Notes under the pieces: model-generated | What the model saw: the letters and a program-made list of their open reading frames with translations, nothing else | Databases searched by the model: none | What the model was told of the DNA's origin: nothing | Made by a program: the position numbers and the translations under genes | NCBI GenBank assembly: GCA_024434165.1 | Contig: QMIW01000016.1 | Location: 1 to 56,141 of the forward strand | Direction of reading: 5' to 3' | Source of the DNA: Chloroflexota bacterium | Lineage (GTDB): Bacteria; Chloroflexota; Anaerolineae; Anaerolineales; Villigracilaceae | Length of the DNA: 56,141 bases | In this document: positions 27,870 through 35,229 of the stretch, one piece after another | Position numbering within the stretch: the first letter of the stretch is position 1 | Layout of the letters: each line of letters begins with the position of its first letter

Positions 27870-28084
27870 CCCGTGTGATCTTTACGGGGTGACAGTAAAA
27901 GTCAACGATGAAGCCTTCAATGACCTGCTGTCTCCAAAAATGGACTCCCAGCTAATTCGCCCGCAATTCCTCCCACACGCTTCGCAGTTTTCTCGGCGGG
28001 AGTCATCTCACGGCGCAGTTCACGGGCGCGTTGAAGTTTTTCTTTGGTGACTATTTGATTTGTGACGATGTTTTTGATCGGCAT
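27870..28084 (-). pseudogene. DUF559 endonuclease-like gene, decayed N-terminal half
   Basis: From an ATG at 28084 the reverse strand gives MPIKNIVTNQIVTKEKLQRA and RELRREMTPAEKT, the opening of DUF559 proteins (a PD-(D/E)XK-related family). After one frameshift near 27990 the text resumes as VWEELRAN, a TAG stop, LGVHFWRQQVIEGFIVDFYCH. The Vsr/PD-(D/E)XK-like catalytic block and C-terminus are missing. A second broken copy lies at 29415-29768. The rest of 27644-27870 and 28131-28250 shows no convincing gene. Confidence 0.75.
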
Positions 28085-28096
28085 GGCGGGATTCTA

Positions 28097-28130
28097 ACCC
28101 CTCTCCCGTCTCCCCTGAAGGGGAGAGGCT
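28097..28130. repeat. GC-rich palindromic repeat (CTCTCCC/CTCCCCT family)
   Basis: CCCCTCTCCCG followed by TCTCCCCT-GA-AGGGGAGA (28109-28126) then GGCTTAAGACC. Nearly identical to the copy at 30888-30928, including the trailing CTAAGACC-type sequence. Confidence 0.72.
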
Positions 28131-28252
28131 TAAGACCTTCCTCAAACCAAAATTATCCTTGGAAACCCAACATGCCATCACCCCAGAAAAGGATTCACCA
28201 CCATGTCCTCTTCCACATCGTCCCCTTGTGGGATTTGGAAAGGGCGGGGGGA

Positions 28253-28286
28253 TAGGTCTCTCCCCCTTCCCTCCCCAGGTTGGATT
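28253..28286. repeat. 34-nt direct repeat, copy 1
   Basis: Starts TAGGTCTCTCCCCCTTCCCT and ends GTTGGATT; the copy at 31074-31107 differs by one or two bases. The two copies bracket the Fic/DUF559/AbiE-like zone in the same orientation. Confidence 0.65.
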
Positions 28287-28290
28287 TGAC

Positions 28291-28331
28291 TTCAATATAT
28301 TGCAAAAACGATAAAAAACTGATATATTGAA
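28291..28331 (+). promoter_or_regulatory. Operator candidate upstream of fic
   Basis: TTCAATATAT (28291-28300) and ATATATTGAA (28322-28331) are exact inverted repeats 21 nt apart, ending seven bases before the Fic start. Each arm is also centred on a CAATATATTG-like palindrome. Fic proteins of this class carry a C-terminal winged helix and could bind here. Confidence 0.55.
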
Positions 28332-28337
28332 AACAAT

Positions 28338-29420
28338 ATGTCATTCGATCCAACATATCCCCACAAACTGGCTCCCCTCCCGCCTCAAAAAGCGATCGCC
28401 AACACCGATTTTGGCGATCTTTTGATAAAGGCACGCGTGGAATTGGCAGAGCTGAAAGGCGCTTGCGGACAAATCCCGAACCCGCTTTTGCTTATGTCGC
28501 CTGCCATTATCCGCGAGTCGGTTGCCAGTTCCAATATCGAAAACATCAACACAACTCTGGCAGATGTGCTTCAATGGCAATTATTTCCCGAAGCGGAGCA
28601 GCGCCAGCCTGACAAGGAAGTATTGCGTTATCGTGAAGCCATGAATTGGGGCTTTGAAAATGCAGAAAAATATGCCTTGTCTTCACGGCTTATCACAGGG
28701 ATTCAGGCGCGATTAATGCCCGATGGCAATGGTCAATACCGCCGCGAACAAAACCAGATCGCCAACCTTGCCAGCCGTGAGAGTTTATATACCCCACCTA
28801 TTGCAAGCGATATTCCCAGCCTGATTGGCAATTGGGAAAACTACGCTAATGCACTGGATGAATCTCTCGACCCGCTGATTCGCGTCATTATTTCTCACTA
28901 TCAATTTGAAGCCATTCATCCATTCCGCGATGGCAACGGCAGGACGGGGCGTATCTTGATGATTCTACAGCTCATCCAGTACGGCTTGCTTCAATTTCCC
29001 GTGCTTTACATCAGCGGATACATTAATCAACACCGTTCAGATTACTATCGTCATCTATTGGCTGTTACAAAAGAACAAAACTGGCATGGGTTCATTGAAT
29101 ATATGCTCGAAGGTTTCCAAGTGAAAGCCATGGAAACCCGCGAAGACCTGAAAAAAATAACTGTCCTTTTTGAGGAAATAAAAGACCAGATCAGGTCAGA
29201 AAATAAAAAGATTTACGGTCTCAACCTTGTCGAAGCCTTATTCACCTACCCCGTCATTACACCCACAAAACTCGCCAGCGAGTTGAATATGCATTACACC
29301 ACAACCAGCAGATACCTGGCTCAATTAGCCGAAATGGGGGTTTTGAAAGATACGAAGGTTGGGAAGTATCACCTGTTCGTTAACTATAGGCTACTTAAGA
29401 TATTAAGCAAGTCATCATGA
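28338..29420 (+). CDS. Fic family AMP-transferase with C-terminal winged helix
   Basis: A 360-residue Fic protein. The catalytic motif HPFRDGNGRTGR is intact at about residue 195, with the flap residues YTPP upstream. An N-terminal inhibitory helix motif SSNIEN (S/TxxxE(G/N)) at residues ~60-65 marks a self-inhibited class II enzyme. The last ~65 residues (VITPTKLASELNMHYTTTSRYL, LAEMGVLKD) are a winged helix that may bind DNA. Fic enzymes transfer AMP or another nucleotide to proteins and several act as toxins or stress regulators. It is flanked by two decayed DUF559 genes in a repeat-rich zone, with inverted repeats just before its start. Confidence 0.92.
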   Translation: MSFDPTYPHKLAPLPPQKAIANTDFGDLLIKARVELAELKGACGQIPNPLLLMSPAIIRESVASSNIENINTTLADVLQWQLFPEAEQRQPDKEVLRYREAMNWGFENAEKYALSSRLITGIQARLMPDGNGQYRREQNQIANLASRESLYTPPIASDIPSLIGNWENYANALDESLDPLIRVIISHYQFEAIHPFRDGNGRTGRILMILQLIQYGLLQFPVLYISGYINQHRSDYYRHLLAVTKEQNWHGFIEYMLEGFQVKAMETREDLKKITVLFEEIKDQIRSENKKIYGLNLVEALFTYPVITPTKLASELNMHYTTTSRYLAQLAEMGVLKDTKVGKYHLFVNYRLLKILSKSS

Positions 29421-29768
29421 GCAAGAAATTTGTTCTCTGACCTTCTCCACCACCGCAGACAATTCCATCACGACCTCATCATTCCTGAATCGGACAATCC
29501 TCAGCCCCATCTCACTCAGCACCTTCTCCCGCAGAAGAGCAAGGATGAAGGATGAATTTTTGCCGCATTTGCAGGGAAATGCCCATCGCGGAGTCTCCCC
29601 CAAATCCGACGATTCAACTGCTTAATTCGCAACCCAAATTTTCATTGTCGTATTTGGGGGAGATGTCCGAAGGACAGAGGGGGTGAAAATGGACTCCCAG
29701 CTTATTCACCCCCAATTCTTCCTACAAGATTTTCTCGGCAGGAGACATATCACGGTGCATTTCCATGG
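29415..29768 (-). pseudogene. DUF559 endonuclease-like gene, broken by a palindromic element
   Basis: The reverse strand from 29768 reads MEMHRDMSPAEKIL, a TAG, EELGVNKLGVHFHP, then enters the 29570-29684 repeat. On the far side the family C-terminus reappears in a different frame: LREKVLSEMGLRIVRFRNDEVVMELSAVVEKVRE (29415-29603 frame). The middle of the protein, with the catalytic residues, is gone. The two halves match the front and back of DUF559 proteins, and the front resembles the other relic at 27870-28084. Confidence 0.72.
29570..29684. repeat. ~115-nt palindromic element inside the broken DUF559 gene, copy 1
   Basis: Inner arms CTCCCCCAAATCCGACGATT and AATTTTCATTGTCG…ATTTGGGGGAG are imperfect inverted repeats; the element starts TGCAGGGAAATGCCCATCGC and ends CGAAGGACAGAGGGGGT. 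A second copy lies at 30747-30880. Confidence 0.7.
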
Positions 29769-29776
29769 TGTCATGG

Positions 29777-29820
29777 TAAAATGACGTTAATCAAACGTCA
29801 TACAACGTCAATTTGACGTC
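29777..29820 (+). promoter_or_regulatory. Promoter and operator array of the winged-helix/NTase pair
   Basis: TAAAAT (29777-29782) is a likely -10 box. Directly after it come TGACGTT (29782-29788), AACGTCA (29794-29800), AACGTCA (29804-29810) and TGACGT (29814-29819), two inverted pairs of one heptamer. This suits autorepression by the winged-helix protein. A CGTCACATGACG core also precedes the truncated paralogue at 46205. Confidence 0.65.
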
Positions 29821-29832
29821 AGGAGAAATTCC

Positions 29833-30162
29833 ATGATCGAAGTACTTCTGGGCTCAAAGAATGCGGAAAGAGTATTGCTGTATATCTTCACACGCGGAGA
29901 AGGCTACGCGCGTGAGATAGCCAGTTTTTACAATACAGACTTGAAGCCCATCCAGATGCAGTTGGACAAATTTGAAAAGGGAGGCGTCCTTGTCAGCCGC
30001 TCCATCGGGCGGACTCGACCCTACGAATTCAATCCACGTTACCCTTTCTTGACTGAGTTGAAAGCCTTACTCGAAAAGGCATTATCGTTCTATCCTGCCA
30101 AAGAACAGGAAGAACTGACAATGAATCGACGCCGTCCACGAGCGAAGGGGAAGACGCTATGA
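29833..30162 (+). CDS. Winged-helix regulator/antitoxin (AbiEi-like) of an NTase pair
   Basis: A 109-residue protein starting MIEVLLGSKNAERVLLYIF with a helix-turn-helix (GYAREIASFYNTDLKPIQMQL) and a beta wing (EKGGVLVSRSIGRTRPYEFN). The C-terminus MNRRRPRAKGK is very basic. It has good RBS spacing (AGGAG) and overlaps the nucleotidyltransferase gene by four bases (ATGA). The pairing with an AbiEii-like nucleotidyltransferase suggests a type IV toxin-antitoxin or phage-defence module in which this is the repressor/antitoxin. The promoter carries TGACGTT repeats. A shorter, broken relative is at 46205. Confidence 0.75.
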   Translation: MIEVLLGSKNAERVLLYIFTRGEGYAREIASFYNTDLKPIQMQLDKFEKGGVLVSRSIGRTRPYEFNPRYPFLTELKALLEKALSFYPAKEQEELTMNRRRPRAKGKTL

Positions 30163-30686
30163 AAAAGATCAAGAACATGAGTCAGGTGGAACTGGCAGCC
30201 TATGTTCAAGACTCATTGCAAGCAGAAGGGATTCAAGTTGTGCTTTCAGGCGGGAGCGCCGTTTCGTTTTACAGCAGTAACAAGTATGTTTCAAAAGACT
30301 TGGACTTGATCAACACAAGTTTTTCACGGCGTAGCAAGATCAAAACTGTGATGGAAGGGCTTGGTTTTCACGAGCAGGGGCGTTACTTTATCCACCCCGA
30401 AACGACGTTTTTCATTGAATTCCCCGATGGACCGCTCTCTGTGGGCGAAGAGCCCGTGAAAGAGATTAGCGAATTCGAACTCTCTACAGGGACATTGCGA
30501 GTGCTTTCCCCCACAGACTGTGTCAAAGACAGGTTGTGCGCGTTCTATTTTTGGAATGATTTGCAGGGATTGGAGCAGGCAATCTTGGTGACAAAAAGCC
30601 AGCAAGTGGATTTGAAGGAAATCAGACGCTGGTCAAAGGTAGAGGGAAAAGAAAAAGAATTCAAAGTTTTTACAAGTAAGCTTTGA
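30159..30686 (+). CDS. Nucleotidyltransferase-fold protein (AbiEii/DUF6036-like)
   Basis: A 175-residue protein. VVLSGGSAVSFYSSNKYVSKDLDLI at residues ~27-51 has the GG(S/T)…DxD signature of the nucleotidyltransferase superfamily: the GGS turn and the DLD pair. LSPTDCVKDRLCAFYFWND matches the later 'DxxxDRL' block of AbiEii-like proteins. Such enzymes add nucleotides to tRNA or proteins and can act as toxins. The gene starts inside the end of the winged-helix gene. The exact target is unknown; it might also be a non-toxic paralogue. Confidence 0.75.
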   Translation: MKKIKNMSQVELAAYVQDSLQAEGIQVVLSGGSAVSFYSSNKYVSKDLDLINTSFSRRSKIKTVMEGLGFHEQGRYFIHPETTFFIEFPDGPLSVGEEPVKEISEFELSTGTLRVLSPTDCVKDRLCAFYFWNDLQGLEQAILVTKSQQVDLKEIRRWSKVEGKEKEFKVFTSKL

Positions 30687-30746
30687 TTCTCCCTACTGAC
30701 GAGCAATGATGAAGGATGAATGCAGAAGGATGAATAATGCCTCGGT

Positions 30747-30880
30747 TGCAGGGAAATGCCCATCGCCGAGTCTCCCCTCGCGAAGCACCCTGTGGGCAAA
30801 TCCGACGATTCAAACTCTCAATTCTTATCCCAAATTTTCATTGTCGCATTTGGGGGAGATGTCCGAAGGACAGAGGGGGT
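30747..30880. repeat. Palindromic element, copy 2
   Basis: Same ends and core as the copy at 29570-29684 (TGCAGGGAAATGCCCATCGC … GACAGAGGGGGT). Its left arm is interrupted after CTCCCC by TCGCGAAGCACCCTGTGGG, a sequence also found as loop of the terminator at 19236-19287. The stretch 30687-31113 contains only this and neighbouring repeats. Confidence 0.7.
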
Positions 30881-30887
30881 CACGCCA

Positions 30888-30928
30888 AACCCCTCTCCCG
30901 TCTCCCCTAAAGGGGAGAAGCTAAGACC
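30888..30928. repeat. GC-rich palindromic repeat (CTCTCCC/CTCCCCT family)
   Basis: CCCCTCTCCCG then TCTCCCCT-AA-AGGGGAGA followed by AGCTAAGACC, nearly the same as 28097-28130. It directly follows the larger palindromic element. Confidence 0.72.
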
Positions 30929-31073
30929 ATCCAAGCAAATGTGACTTGCTTTGCAGACATCCGCGCCAGCGGACAAGATAAGACTCACCCCCATGCCCTT
31001 CCCTCTCGCCCCCAATCTTTGGGGGTCAGGGAAGGGGCAACTCAACACCGCGAACCATTACGCCAATCGGGGT

Positions 31074-31107
31074 TAGGTCTCTCCCCCTTCCCTCCCCCGT
31101 TTGGATT
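31074..31107. repeat. 34-nt direct repeat, copy 2
   Basis: TAGGTCTCTCCCCCTTCCCT … GTTTGGATT, in the same orientation as the copy at 28253-28286, and just before the end of the AT-rich island's first gene. The preceding bases (30985-31045) contain more GGGAAGGG/CCCTTCCC inverted pieces. Confidence 0.65.
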
Positions 31108-31113
31108 GAACAA

Positions 31114-31860
31114 TTAAGCAGCTTCTTCAAAGGCAACCGCCTCTAGCGCAGCATCAAATATTTTTAACCAATCGCTTTCATCAACCACAAGTAATGAAAA
31201 GCCTAAATTATTCATTACCAATTGAATTGAATCAAGCACGTCTTTACTTATAGCGTTTGGTATTGATATTCCTATAACATCAAAATCAACATCGCCTTTC
31301 AAAACTTGGTAGGCAAGATAAAAAGCTTGAGTGTACAGAGACTTTATCGCATAAACACTTCTCCCTAAGCCTCTAACACGCGAAGCCGTTCTACTCTTTA
31401 AATGCACACCCAACTTAATGGCAATACCGTTAAATGAGTCTTCGTATTTTACATCCGCAATCTCGTGACCATGATGAAAACCGTCAAACTCTTCTTCGAT
31501 TGGTAATCCCATAATTCTTGGCAAACAGACTTCTTTCCTTTTGTAAATCTGCTTTTCGGTAATTTTTGAAGCCATGCATTGATCGCAAGCTTGACGCGTG
31601 GGTGGTCTGTCATTACGAAAGCACTTTTCCTTTGTCATTTTCAACAAAGAAATATATTTTTGATTTGATCTTCTTTTAGCATATCGAGCCTTTTCCTGCC
31701 AAGAGTCAAGCTGGTTCAGTTTAATTATTCCAGGTAGCTCCTTGTCAGGAGTTCTTCTGTGGAAGAGTTTTAGTATCAGCCCATCGACAAGAAATACCCC
31801 GCGCCAATTTACTTCATCCAAATTTTGACTTATGAATTCATCTATTGTTTTTAACAACAT
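31114..31860 (-). CDS. Candidate Mrr-like restriction nuclease effector (AT-rich island)
   Basis: A 248-residue protein not assigned to a named family. The block HEIADVKYEDSFNGIAIKLG followed by VHLKSR (~residues 132-157) resembles the D…(Q/H/E)xK core of Mrr-type PD-(D/E)XK nucleases: acidic residue, a strand, then HxK. The C-terminal part (ISKDVLDSIQLVMNNLGFSL, LVVDESDWLKIF) resembles the last strand-helix unit of that fold, where Mrr proteins have a 'LIDG..L' element. A central four-cysteine stretch (KCFRNDRPPTRQACDQCM … VCLPRIMG) may bind zinc. It lies 15 nt after the zinc-ribbon gene, so the two are probably one operon. Nuclease activity is inference. Codon use is AT-rich, unlike flanking genes. 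Confidence 0.55.
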   Translation of the reverse strand: MLLKTIDEFISQNLDEVNWRGVFLVDGLILKLFHRRTPDKELPGIIKLNQLDSWQEKARYAKRRSNQKYISLLKMTKEKCFRNDRPPTRQACDQCMASKITEKQIYKRKEVCLPRIMGLPIEEEFDGFHHGHEIADVKYEDSFNGIAIKLGVHLKSRTASRVRGLGRSVYAIKSLYTQAFYLAYQVLKGDVDFDVIGISIPNAISKDVLDSIQLVMNNLGFSLLVVDESDWLKIFDAALEAVAFEEAA

Positions 31861-31875
31861 GTGACTGGGGTAGAC

Positions 31876-33225
31876 TTAGATATGACTCTCTAAATCTGCA
31901 ACCTCTACCTCAGTCCCACATTCGCAGAGCAATGTCTGATCCATTGATACTTCACGTTTGCATCTAGGACAAGCAATACTAAGAATACCATCTTCAAATT
32001 TCACATTGTACGGAAGAAGGCAATCTGGGCATCTGCCTAAACCGCCACCGCAATTTGCACATTCAAACTGAAAAGATACTTGCAAATCAAGTTTTGATTG
32101 AAATCCAATCAGCTCGTGGATAAAATCTAAATCAATTACTGCCTCATTCCGATGTCGATGGGCATTTAGGATTTCGCCTAAAAGCTTTTGGAATAATTCT
32201 CTAGCTTTACCGTTGAGAGTTGTATCGCCCACTACTACATCCACGTTTGAGAAATAAGACAAATAATTCAAATAATTATTTCTAAATTCTGTTGATAGCT
32301 CATCATTTGTTTTTCTGATAATGTCTTGACCAGCTGTTACGAGCAGCGATTTGCTATAGTGCCAAGGTGTCCAAATCCTTGCATATCTCCTTGAAATTCC
32401 AAAGCTAGCAAAAAGTTCGCCATCATTATTTCGGAAGAAACCAGCAGTTTGCTCTCTATCAGGATCATCCTCGAGCTTTTGATACAAGTAGGACTGATCA
32501 ACATTTCTCGCGTAAACGGTTACAGTTGGAATCCCTAACGGTAAGCCCGAAAAAGTCGCACTACTTGTCTCACTTTTTTCTATCAGTCTAGAAAATATCT
32601 CAGCTGTCATGTTAGGCACAGCTAGACGGAGTGAAAGCTTTTCTCGCGAGTATTTCATAATAGCTTGCAAGGCAGCTAAATCGGAGCAACACACTATTCC
32701 ATGGGAATAGTCATCCAATAACCAAAGAAAAGCATGTTCAAGGGAATATGTTTGCTCAAATTCCGCATATCGTTCTGATTCGGGCGGATCTCCAATTTGG
32801 TATTCAAGTTTACGTTCATAGGCAACTGGTATTTCCAACAACCCCCAATCACCAACAATATTCCCCTCATCTTCCAAATATACAGCTCGAATTTTGGAGT
32901 TTACAAAAAGAGCATTTTCTCTTTCTTTTTTAGCCAACTTTGACACAACGCCTTCAAGTTCCTCTGTATATTTTCGTGGAGGCAATTTTACAAGGAAAAA
33001 AGTTCTAGGCATGTTCTTTGGAAATCGTTCTACAAGATCTTTAAATAAAGCAGTCCCCTTAGCAGAGGATTTCAAAAACTCTTCCAAAGAATCTTTCCTC
33101 ATGTCTGAAAGACGTTCAATCACATTTGTTGTTGGTAACAAATTAAAGCCTGAACGTATTCTAGATTCAGAAAAAGTATCAATGATGGCTTTTACAAGAC
33201 GTTGTTTTGGAATTCCAGAAGTCAT
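31876..33225 (-). CDS. Zinc-ribbon protein of unknown function (AT-rich island)
   Basis: A 449-residue protein with no recognised family over its first ~360 residues, which look like a globular mixed alpha/beta region. The C-terminal ~75 residues hold two zinc ribbons: CANCGGGLGRCPDC, and CPRC … CECG. The ATG at 33225 follows AAAGGAG with normal spacing. It is transcribed ahead of, and probably with, the Mrr-like gene. A zinc-ribbon partner next to a nuclease often acts as the sensing or targeting subunit; that role is inferred from position only. Internal residues LDLQVSFQFECAN and IDLDFIHELIGFQ give no family. Codon usage is AT-rich. Confidence 0.6.
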   Translation of the reverse strand: MTSGIPKQRLVKAIIDTFSESRIRSGFNLLPTTNVIERLSDMRKDSLEEFLKSSAKGTALFKDLVERFPKNMPRTFFLVKLPPRKYTEELEGVVSKLAKKERENALFVNSKIRAVYLEDEGNIVGDWGLLEIPVAYERKLEYQIGDPPESERYAEFEQTYSLEHAFLWLLDDYSHGIVCCSDLAALQAIMKYSREKLSLRLAVPNMTAEIFSRLIEKSETSSATFSGLPLGIPTVTVYARNVDQSYLYQKLEDDPDREQTAGFFRNNDGELFASFGISRRYARIWTPWHYSKSLLVTAGQDIIRKTNDELSTEFRNNYLNYLSYFSNVDVVVGDTTLNGKARELFQKLLGEILNAHRHRNEAVIDLDFIHELIGFQSKLDLQVSFQFECANCGGGLGRCPDCLLPYNVKFEDGILSIACPRCKREVSMDQTLLCECGTEVEVADLESHI

Positions 33226-33394
33226 ATTCCACTCCTTTGATAGAACATTCGAGTGCGCCTAATCAACTGGTATTGCTATTTTACCCCCACATAACAGCAC
33301 TTTGTAGCATGCAGCATCCGAAAATGGGCTCCTATTTATTCGCCTATAGTTTCTCTTCGCTAAGCATTTGAGTTGCAACACCAGAGTTCACGTG

Positions 33395-34288
33395 CTATTT
33401 TGGGAAACCATAGTTGACGAGCAACCCCGCAATCGCCTTAGCAATTTCCTCCAGATATGGGGTGTCATCTTCCGAAAAACCATCTTTGGTTTGAGATTCA
33501 ATACTAAGAACCCCAATCGACTTGTTATTCCAAATTATGGGTAAAGCAATAAATGAAGCATACGGCGTAATAGGTCTATCTAATCCGAAATTATGAAACG
33601 ACGAATCGTCAGCAAGACCTTTTTCTCGATCCATTATTCGTACGATATGAGGTTTTTGAGTCAAAAATACCTTCCCTGCTGTACCTCTTGGTACCTCATT
33701 CTTTTCAGTTTTCCCTATGTTAAATCGTTTTGGACTTAGAGGTTGATCTGGACTCATGAACCAAAATTTCAATGTCTCTTTGTCTTTATCATCAGGCAAT
33801 ATTATTGCTCCGCCTTGAAAGAATTTGACATCTAAATGACGGAAAATTGCCTTAAATAGTTTTCCAATAACCTCTTCCACATGATTATTGTTTTTGTCGT
33901 CTATGGCTTCCTGGCATATTTTGTTAATTTCTGACAACATGCTCCAATATAACCTGGCTCGCCCTTCTCCAAGAAGGCTAGAAAATTCATTTAGTTCTCT
34001 TATTCCAAAAAGACGTTTTCGCTGATTTCGAACAAGGATGACAATATAAATTGACAGTACAACAATAATCAAAAGTAGGAGGATCAATTCATAATAATTA
34101 AATTTGATATTCATTAATAGGAGCGGGTGTACAGAATCTATATATAAATCGTAAATAAAATTCCCAGCTGCGCCTGTTATTAATTCCCATGCAGCGGTAA
34201 TGAGAAATGCAATCACAATAGCCGTTCTTACAGAAACTTTTTTAGAAGAGTCGAATATGTACCGAAATTTATCCATCAGAGATTCCAT
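33395..34288 (-). CDS. Membrane-anchored GAF domain sensor
   Basis: About 297 residues from the ATG at 34288 (MESLMDKFRYIF), which follows AAAGGAAT. Two hydrophobic spans occur at residues ~20-42 and ~60-85, with YDLYIDSVHPLLL between, then a coiled linker and a GAF domain from about residue 125: FFQGGAIILPDDKDKETL, VPRGTAGKVFLTQKPHIV, and ASFIALPIIWNNKSIGVLSIESQTKDGF are the usual strands and loops. GAF domains bind small molecules or act as redox or ligand sensors. No output domain follows. It is part of the AT-rich island, 170 nt from the zinc-ribbon gene. Function unknown. Confidence 0.72.
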   Translation of the reverse strand: MESLMDKFRYIFDSSKKVSVRTAIVIAFLITAAWELITGAAGNFIYDLYIDSVHPLLLMNIKFNYYELILLLLIIVVLSIYIVILVRNQRKRLFGIRELNEFSSLLGEGRARLYWSMLSEINKICQEAIDDKNNNHVEEVIGKLFKAIFRHLDVKFFQGGAIILPDDKDKETLKFWFMSPDQPLSPKRFNIGKTEKNEVPRGTAGKVFLTQKPHIVRIMDREKGLADDSSFHNFGLDRPITPYASFIALPIIWNNKSIGVLSIESQTKDGFSEDDTPYLEEIAKAIAGLLVNYGFPK

Positions 34289-34342
34289 AATCAATTCCTT
34301 TAGAGGCTTACATCATATTTTGTTGTTAAAATTTTATAGTTC

Positions 34343-35221
34343 TTAAAAGTCGAACGAGAGCTGATTTGAACCTATAATAGCCTTAATTTCTGCAAAGTTA
34401 TCCACAGTGAATCTGGGTTTTGTTATTTCACGCAATTCTAAGTTCCTTTTCCTTTGTTCTGCCGATATAGTTGATATTTTTTTTATTGTCTCAATATCTT
34501 TGGGGTTATGATTGGCTGTGCCGTACCTCGCCCAAATATCAATAATGCCAGCCTGTTGAGCCATGTATATGTCGTTTTCTATACTGTCGCCAATAAGGAA
34601 GGTTTTTGTTGCATCTAAGTGATGTTTTTCAATTAACCGAAGTATTGGTTGCGGGTCAGGTTTTTTTAAATTATCAAATCTTTCAATGCACTTAATTGAA
34701 GATCTGATCTTCCCTGACTCAATCGCATCTTGTACATCATCAGGAACGTCTGTAGGCACTTCATAGTCATAAAAATAAGCTAAACAATCAATGTAGGAAT
34801 CTACTTGGAGTTTTTTTAAACGCCTTTGCGCAATATAACCTGGGGCGTTGGTGTAAGCAATAACAAAAACGTTTTCATTTTTCAGCCATTTAAGAGTATC
34901 TCTTACTTCATCATACAGTGTGAAGTGATGAGATCTGACTCTCCTAACTGCCCCTCTTGCATCTTTAACAGCATCGCTGAGAACTTTCTCCTTAGACCAT
35001 CCTAACTCTTCCCATATATCAAGTTCCTGTATTACAAAACTGTAATCTAAAGTCTTTCTTTTGCTATAAACTTTTCGAAAGGACTCAATAAGTTTATCTT
35101 CGTCAATTTGAGTTTTCTTATTTAGCACATGCACCATTGCTCTAAAGCTGGGAGCAAAAGAGTCTATCCAGCTATACAATGTGTCATCTAAATCAGTGAA
35201 CAAAGCTTTCTTAGTGTTCAT
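34343..35221 (-). CDS. HAD superfamily phosphatase
   Basis: A 292-residue HAD hydrolase. Motif I is FTDLDDTLYS (nucleophile and acid/base Asp), motif II AYTNAPG, motif III includes Lys in NLKKPDPQP, motif IV FLIGDSIENDIYMAQQAG. A helical cap sits between motifs I and II (~residues 20-105) as in type I HAD enzymes of the 5'-nucleotidase/YjjG-like group. The C-terminal ~60 residues are charged and not part of the fold. It follows thymidine kinase with an 8-nt gap, suggesting a shared transcript and perhaps nucleotide metabolism; the substrate is not known. Codon usage is AT-rich. Confidence 0.85.
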   Translation of the reverse strand: MNTKKALFTDLDDTLYSWIDSFAPSFRAMVHVLNKKTQIDEDKLIESFRKVYSKRKTLDYSFVIQELDIWEELGWSKEKVLSDAVKDARGAVRRVRSHHFTLYDEVRDTLKWLKNENVFVIAYTNAPGYIAQRRLKKLQVDSYIDCLAYFYDYEVPTDVPDDVQDAIESGKIRSSIKCIERFDNLKKPDPQPILRLIEKHHLDATKTFLIGDSIENDIYMAQQAGIIDIWARYGTANHNPKDIETIKKISTISAEQRKRNLELREITKPRFTVDNFAEIKAIIGSNQLSFDF

Positions 35222-35229
35222 GATTGCTT

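Noticed and set aside
29569-31113. A CRISPR-like reading of the clustered repeats
   Set aside because: The repeats are palindromic, of several unrelated families and unevenly spaced. There is no regular spacer pattern and no cas gene.
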